From Patescibacteria group bacterium (GTDB lineage: Bacteria; Patescibacteria; UBA1384; CAILIB01), in contig JAJFBK010000019.1 in assembly GCA_020696955.1 (NCBI GenBank), positions 1 through 8,846 of the forward strand: a stretch of DNA of 8,846 nucleotides, given 5' to 3'. Positions 5,513-8,846 of this stretch are shown in pieces. The first letter of the stretch is position 1, and every line of letters starts with the position of its first letter. Position numbers and translations under genes: made by a program. A model generated the notes under the pieces. The model worked only from the letters and a program-made list of their open reading frames with translations. It ran no database searches and was not told the origin of the DNA.

Positions 5513-6136
5513 ATGGCCGAACTCGTGCAATTAGACCGTGCAGCCGCAATGGTCGGAAAATCAGAGGTAACGCTTCGCCGCCTTATCAAGGCCGGAAAGA
5601 TTCCTTTTCAGAAAGAAAAGACCCTTACCGGGTTCGTTTATCTGGTTGATCCTGACAAGGTAAAGTCTTTTTACAAGATTAGGGAGGGCGTTATCGTAGA
5701 AGAGGGTGCTGCAATGGAAGGCAATGCCAGTACCACTGAGCCTGCAGGAGAGCCGGTTCCGTTAAGGACACCTTCACCAGTTCGGGTGGCAGTGGCCGGA
5801 GAGTCTGGTAGCCCCTACGAATACTGGCAAAAAAAGTCAGAACTTTATGAAGAAAGATATAACCAGGAAGTCGTAAAGCATTCTCAGGCCAGAGAAGAGC
5901 TTGGCGTTTGGCGGGGACGTGCCGAACAGTCTCAGGCAATGCTTCTCAAGCTGCTTCCTTCTCCTCAAGAAGTCGAAGTACGTCAGACCGGCGTACAGCC
6001 AGCCCTCCAAAGCCCTAGTAAGCCAGTAAAGGAAACTTCCAATACCTTGTGGTGGACAGTGGTAACCATCCTCGGATTCTTGCTGATAGCGGCAGTAGGC
6101 GGAGCCTTGTATCTTAGGTACGTTATCTACGCTTAG
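5513..6136 (+). CDS. Helix-turn-helix protein with C-terminal membrane anchor
   Basis: Residues 4-54 look like a MerR/excisionase-type winged helix-turn-helix: VQLDRAAAMVGKSEVTLRRL (5-24), then IKAGKIPFQKE and a wing-like TGFVYLVDPDKVKSFY (39-54). A Pro/Glu/Ser-rich linker follows (about 60-100). Next is a charged helical stretch (YEYWQKKSELYEERYNQEVV, 102-121, on to about 146) that may form a coiled coil. After another linker comes a single membrane helix near 179-201 (TLWWTVVTILGFLLIAAVGG onward) ending RYVIYA, with almost nothing beyond. This predicts a tail-anchored protein with the DNA-binding-like domain in the cytoplasm. Such helix-turn-helix units can also act in protein contacts, as in RodZ, so a transcription role is not proven. 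It follows secA by 71 bases and ends at a bidirectional terminator. There is no Shine-Dalgarno. The exact family is not recognised. Confidence 0.88.
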   Translation: MAELVQLDRAAAMVGKSEVTLRRLIKAGKIPFQKEKTLTGFVYLVDPDKVKSFYKIREGVIVEEGAAMEGNASTTEPAGEPVPLRTPSPVRVAVAGESGSPYEYWQKKSELYEERYNQEVVKHSQAREELGVWRGRAEQSQAMLLKLLPSPQEVEVRQTGVQPALQSPSKPVKETSNTLWWTVVTILGFLLIAAVGGALYLRYVIYA

Positions 6137-6142
6137 AAAATT

Positions 6143-6172
6143 AAAAAACGGCCCGGTTAGGGGCCGTTTTTT
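6143..6172. terminator. Bidirectional intrinsic terminator between converging genes
   Basis: CGGCCC (6149-6154) pairs with GGGCCG (6161-6166). Six A precede the stem and six T follow it, so the hairpin is a T-tailed terminator on both strands. It separates the plus-strand gene ending at 6136 from the minus-strand gene ending at 6185. Confidence 0.93.
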
Positions 6173-6184
6173 AGTGTGTACTTC

Positions 6185-6652
6185 TTAAGAAAGTGGCGAG
6201 CTGTTTCCTGGTTCCTCAGGCATGTCTGGCAAGTCTTCACTCAGAGGAGAGCCGGAAGGTGCTTCGACTGGTGGAGGAGGAAGGGGATTTGATCCGAAAG
6301 TCGGGGTGATCATATCTGGCATATCCTGAAGAGGGGCAGCTGTCTCGGTGGGAATGGTTTCCATGAAAGGCATGCTGAACTCAGCCGGCGTTGCCATAGG
6401 TGGCTCTGGGGCTGGCATCGGAGCGGGAGCAGGAGGAGCGGTCTGAGGTGATGGAGCAGGCGTGCTGCTTTCCATGGTCATGCCGTTCATTCCGTTTTCC
6501 AAATGATCTATGTCAACGATGGCTAGGACCGGCCGGTCATTCTTGGTGACGACGTAGATTTCTTTCTGATTTTCGACGTGGTCAAACACTTCCTTGATGC
6601 GGGTGAGGGCGTCTTCTTCGGACAGGATGTTGTTGAGGTCAACTTGGAGCAT
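6185..6652 (-). CDS. Phd/YefM-like domain protein with Pro/Met-rich tail, no toxin partner
   Basis: The first 53 of 155 residues fit the Phd/YefM antitoxin fold: a short strand and helix (NNILSEEDALTRIKEVFDHV, 7-26), then the typical strand pair KEIYVVTKNDRPVLAIVDID (30-49) and HLE. In ordinary antitoxins this unit dimerises and binds DNA, and the C-terminal tail neutralises a toxin. Here the remaining 100 residues are low-complexity and rich in Pro, Met, Ser, Glu and Ala (PAPAPMPAPEPPMATPAEF, PLPPPPVEAP, DLPDMPEEPG). They are very likely disordered and unlike a toxin-binding tail. No RelE-, Doc- or PIN-like toxin gene lies beside it: its downstream neighbour is the converging helix-turn-helix gene and its upstream neighbour is the divergent M16 peptidase gene. 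It may be a stand-alone regulator or an interaction scaffold; this is inference. There is no Shine-Dalgarno before the ATG. Confidence 0.85.
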   Translation of the reverse strand: MLQVDLNNILSEEDALTRIKEVFDHVENQKEIYVVTKNDRPVLAIVDIDHLENGMNGMTMESSTPAPSPQTAPPAPAPMPAPEPPMATPAEFSMPFMETIPTETAAPLQDMPDMITPTFGSNPLPPPPVEAPSGSPLSEDLPDMPEEPGNSSPLS

Positions 6653-6678
6653 GGTGCAGATTAGTCGTAGACAGGATA

Positions 6679-6708
6679 ACTATACGTGCAAATACCTGGC
6701 TTAGTAAA
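6679..6708 (-). promoter_or_regulatory. Putative promoter of the Phd-like gene
   Basis: Reading the minus strand, TTTACT (6708-6703) is followed after 18 bases by TATAGT (6684-6679). The leader to the start codon at 6652 would be about 20 nt. Confidence 0.4.
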
Positions 6709-6725
6709 GTGTAAATTGCTATGCT
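6697..6725 (+). promoter_or_regulatory. Weak candidate promoter of the M16 peptidase gene
   Basis: TGGCTT (6697-6702), a 17-base spacer and TATGCT (6720-6725) lie about 36 bases before ATG 6762. TAATAC at 6731-6736 is an alternative -10. It overlaps the minus-strand promoter, so the two divergent genes could compete for polymerase. Confidence 0.3.
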
Positions 6726-6761
6726 AACAATAATACGAGATCTCAATTTCTAGACCCAGCA

Positions 6762-8036
6762 ATGAATCATTCCATTACTAAACGAACAACCAGCAACGGC
6801 ATTTCAGTAGTGCTTGTCCCCTTGGAAAATACCGCCGTCGTTACGGCCATCGTGCTTATGGGGGTAGGGTCCCGGCATGAGTCAGATAGCCAGAGAGGCC
6901 TTGCCCATTTTACCGAGCACATGGTTTTTAAGGGTGGCAGAAAGTTCCTTACGGCCCAGCAGATTGCCCAAAGCCTCGATGCAGTAGGAGGAGAGTTCAA
7001 CGCCTTCACTTCCCAGGAGTTTACCGGCTTTTACACCAAGACCGCCGCTCATCATCTTTCCCTTGGTCTGGACGTGCTTTCAGACATGACTTTGCACGCA
7101 TCATTCCCTGAAGAAGAATTAGAAAAAGAAAAGGGCGTGATTGTCGAAGAGATGAATATGTATGAGGACATGCCAATGCGTAAGGTTGACCAGATCCTTT
7201 CCGAGCTTGTTTACGGCGACTCTCCACTTGGCCGGCCTATTATCGGTACCAAAGAGAGCGTTACGGCTTTTACTCGAGATGACTTCACTCATTACCGAGA
7301 GCAGTTCTACAAGGGCTCTCAGTGCACGGTTGTGATTGCCGGATCGGTTGACGTTGAAGAAGCCATGCGGCTAGTCGAGGATTATTTTGGGGACATGCCA
7401 AAAGGTGAGCCGTATCGCCCTGTGCCCGCCACTTTTATGGAGCGTGAATCTCGAGTACTGCTCGAGCAAAAGGCTTCTGAGCAGACCCATTTGATGCTGG
7501 CTGTCAAAGGATATGAGATATCTCATCCGCTTCGGTATCCCTACCGAGTGCTGGCCACTATTTTAGGAGGAAACATGAGCTCCAGGCTTTTTGTCTCAGT
7601 GCGTGAAGAGCAAGGCCTTTGTTACTACGTTCGTTCCATGCCCGACAGTTATGTTGACGCCGGCCTTCTAGTGGCTTCCGCTGGCGTGGACAATGCCCGC
7701 CTTCCTTTGGCCGTTACTGCCATTCTTAATGAATTCCGAAAGCTTCGTGACGAACCGGTATCCGAAGAAGAATTGGAGAGAGCCAAGCAGTTCTTGTTTG
7801 GTAAGATGCTTCTCAGCATGGAGGACTCGGAACAAGTAGCTGAGTTTTACGGAATGCAACAGTTATTGGAAGGTGAAATTGAGACAGTTGAATCAATTGA
7901 GGCAAAGGTTGCTGCGGTGACTTCTGAAGATATTCAGCGGATCGCCAAAGAATTGTTCGTTTCGGAAGAGCTGAGGCTGGCGGTAATCGGACCTCACGCC
8001 GATGCCAAGGCCCTGGAGGAGCTGCTCGTTCTCTAA
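6762..8036 (+). CDS. M16 family zinc metallopeptidase (PqqL/processing-peptidase-like)
   Basis: M16 proteases (pitrilysin clan; insulinase, mitochondrial processing peptidase) cleave peptides in a closed chamber built from two similar halves. The inverted zinc motif HFTEH is at 49-53 (zinc ligands H49 and H53, general base E52). The third ligand fits E130 in GVIVEEMNMYEDMP, at the usual spacing of about 76 residues. The C-terminal half, about 230-424, carries the conserved SSRLFVSVREEQGLCYYV (273-290), whose Arg and Tyr hold substrate in family members. At 424 residues this is the short, single-chain type that acts as a homodimer, so it should be active alone. It has no signal peptide and is predicted cytoplasmic. 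Substrates cannot be told from sequence. It is probably co-transcribed with ndk, 26 bases downstream. There is no Shine-Dalgarno before ATG 6762. Confidence 0.96.
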   Translation: MNHSITKRTTSNGISVVLVPLENTAVVTAIVLMGVGSRHESDSQRGLAHFTEHMVFKGGRKFLTAQQIAQSLDAVGGEFNAFTSQEFTGFYTKTAAHHLSLGLDVLSDMTLHASFPEEELEKEKGVIVEEMNMYEDMPMRKVDQILSELVYGDSPLGRPIIGTKESVTAFTRDDFTHYREQFYKGSQCTVVIAGSVDVEEAMRLVEDYFGDMPKGEPYRPVPATFMERESRVLLEQKASEQTHLMLAVKGYEISHPLRYPYRVLATILGGNMSSRLFVSVREEQGLCYYVRSMPDSYVDAGLLVASAGVDNARLPLAVTAILNEFRKLRDEPVSEEELERAKQFLFGKMLLSMEDSEQVAEFYGMQQLLEGEIETVESIEAKVAAVTSEDIQRIAKELFVSEELRLAVIGPHADAKALEELLVL

Positions 8037-8048
8037 ATTAAAATAAAT

Positions 8049-8062
8049 CGTAACTCCTTTCT
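8049..8062 (+). promoter_or_regulatory. CGTAA plus pyrimidine tract before ndk (copy 3)
   Basis: CGTAA followed by the pure pyrimidine run CTCCTTTCT abuts ATG 8063. The run resembles the anti-Shine-Dalgarno tail of 16S rRNA itself rather than a Shine-Dalgarno. It parallels the elements at 2869 and 5495. Confidence 0.4.
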
Positions 8063-8692
8063 ATGCCATCAAAGTATAAGACACATCACCTTCCGACAGA
8101 GCAGACGTTCGTAATGATCAAGCCTGATGGCGTCATGCGGGGCTTGGTGGGGGAGATCATCAAGCGCTTCGAACAAAGAGGGCTTAAGATCGTCGCTCTC
8201 AAGATGACTGAAGCAAGCTTCGAGCAAGTAGATCAGTTCTATCCTCAGGATGAGGAATGGATCGGCCGTCTCGGAACCAAGGGGCTCAAAACCTTTGCTG
8301 AATACGAGCTTGATCCGGAAAAAGAGCTTGGTACTGCAGACAAGTATGAAATCGGAAAAAAAGTCCGCAAGTCACTGGTCGAGTTCATTACGATTGGCCC
8401 GGTTATCCCAATGGTGATCGAAGGAATTCACGCCATCTCGGTTGTGCGCAAGTTGGCGGGAGCTACGCTTCCGGTTTTCGCCGAGCCAGGAACCATTCGG
8501 GGCGATTACTCTCATGACGCACCGACGGCCGCCAATATGGAAAGCCGAAGCATTTACAATATCATCCATGCCTCTGAAACCAAGGAAGAAGCCGCTCACG
8601 AAATAGGGCACTGGTTCAAGGAAGAAGAAGTCTATGACTACGACCGGGCAGAGCATGTGATCATGTTCGGGGATAAACGCAATCAAAAATAA
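8063..8692 (+). CDS. ndk: Nucleoside diphosphate kinase, enlarged form
   Basis: The enzyme moves the terminal phosphate from ATP to other (d)NDPs through a phosphohistidine, balancing nucleotide pools in the cytoplasm. The N-terminal FVMIKPDGVMRGLVGEII (16-33) contains the active-site Lys20. LVEFITIGPVIPMVIEG (105-121), the RKLAGAT loop (129-135) and PGTIRGD (142-148) follow. The phosphorylated histidine is H169 in NIIHASE. The 209 residues exceed the usual 140-150 because of a 12-residue N-terminal extension, an insert of about 30 residues between Y60 and L105 (EEWIGRLGTKGLKTFAEYEL onward), an insert of about 10 between RGD and NIIH (SHDAPTAANMESRSIY), and a longer C-terminus (EEEVYDYDRAEHVIMFGDK). 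I recall similar enlarged kinases from Candidate Phyla Radiation and some archaeal genomes but could not check. It sits 26 bases after the peptidase gene. Confidence 0.96.
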   Translation: MPSKYKTHHLPTEQTFVMIKPDGVMRGLVGEIIKRFEQRGLKIVALKMTEASFEQVDQFYPQDEEWIGRLGTKGLKTFAEYELDPEKELGTADKYEIGKKVRKSLVEFITIGPVIPMVIEGIHAISVVRKLAGATLPVFAEPGTIRGDYSHDAPTAANMESRSIYNIIHASETKEEAAHEIGHWFKEEEVYDYDRAEHVIMFGDKRNQK

Positions 8693-8708
8693 GTAGCTTC
8701 CAGTCCCG

Positions 8709-8846
8709 GTGACTAACTTTTGGACCTCATTGCTGCATCTGTATCCGCACCCATGGTCAGTGGCCGGTTTTGGCTTTGGTATCACTTTGGTTCTGACTGC
8801 GCTTTTCTATGCGATAGCCAAAAGGCGCAACTTGCTTCCTTCAATT
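8709..8846 (+). CDS. Start of an unidentified membrane protein, cut off at the window end
   Basis: A GTG at 8709, 16 bases after the ndk stop, opens a frame that runs to the window end (46 codons). The visible protein starts MTNFWTSLLHLYPHPWSVAG, then a hydrophobic helix FGFGITLVLTALFYAIA (residues 21-37) and a basic KRRN. This suggests a membrane segment with its C-terminal side in the cytoplasm. The close spacing implies co-transcription with ndk. There is no clear Shine-Dalgarno; the upstream GTAG plus CTTCCAGTCCCG weakly resembles the element before ndk. Too little is visible to name a family. Confidence 0.6.
   Translation, partial: MTNFWTSLLHLYPHPWSVAGFGFGITLVLTALFYAIAKRRNLLPSI

Noticed and set aside
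6185..6652. A complete toxin-antitoxin pair around the Phd-like gene
   Set aside because: Neither neighbour resembles a toxin: one is the membrane-anchored helix-turn-helix gene and the other is an M16 peptidase.
1..8846. UGA recoded as glycine, as in SR1/Gracilibacteria
   Set aside because: All genes read through cleanly with the standard bacterial code, and a TGA acts as the stop of the 1361 gene right at a terminator.
1..8846. CRISPR arrays, tRNA genes, insertion sequences or long repeats
   Set aside because: No regularly spaced repeats, cloverleaf-like segments, transposase-like frames or terminal inverted repeats were seen by eye.

Overview
This window reads as a stretch of ordinary bacterial chromosome, most likely from a Candidate Phyla Radiation (Patescibacteria, Parcubacteria-like) genome. 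That placement is inferred from protein features: a SecA that stops without the usual zinc-binding SEC-C tail, a nucleoside diphosphate kinase enlarged by insertions, small proteins of no recognised family, and several starts with no Shine-Dalgarno sequence. I could not run a search to confirm it. The standard code fits: TAA, TAG and TGA are all used as stops, and no frame needs UGA read as an amino acid.

Layout. Bases 1-1275 hold nearly all of seryl-tRNA synthetase, lacking only the first few codons. Two small unrecognised genes follow (1361-1894 and 2176-2775). Each has a strong AGGAGG-type ribosome binding site and its own terminator. Between them lies a promoter-driven leader of about 125 nt (about 1960-2085) that ends in an intrinsic terminator and can form mutually exclusive hairpins. 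It looks like an attenuator or riboswitch-like leader for the second gene, or a small RNA. secA (2886-5441) follows with its own promoter. Next come a gene for a helix-turn-helix protein with a C-terminal membrane anchor (5513-6136), a bidirectional terminator, and a converging minus-strand gene with a Phd/YefM-like N-terminus and a long Pro/Met-rich tail (6185-6652). A divergent intergenic region then leads to an M16 zinc metallopeptidase (6762-8036), ndk (8063-8692) and the start of a membrane protein that runs off the end (8709-8846).

How the genes relate. serS (translation), secA (protein export) and ndk (nucleotide balance) are housekeeping genes. The M16 peptidase, ndk and the membrane protein are closely spaced on one strand and are probably co-transcribed. 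The gene with the membrane-anchored helix-turn-helix follows secA with no visible terminator between them, so it may be partly co-expressed with secA. No mobile element, CRISPR array, tRNA or rRNA gene was seen.

The items most worth checking are the switch-like leader at 1960-2085, a shared CGTAA plus pyrimidine-tract element directly before three Shine-Dalgarno-less starts (secA, 5513 and ndk), the membrane-tethered helix-turn-helix protein, the toxin-less Phd-like protein with its low-complexity tail, and the degenerate receiver-like fold suspected in the 2176 gene.
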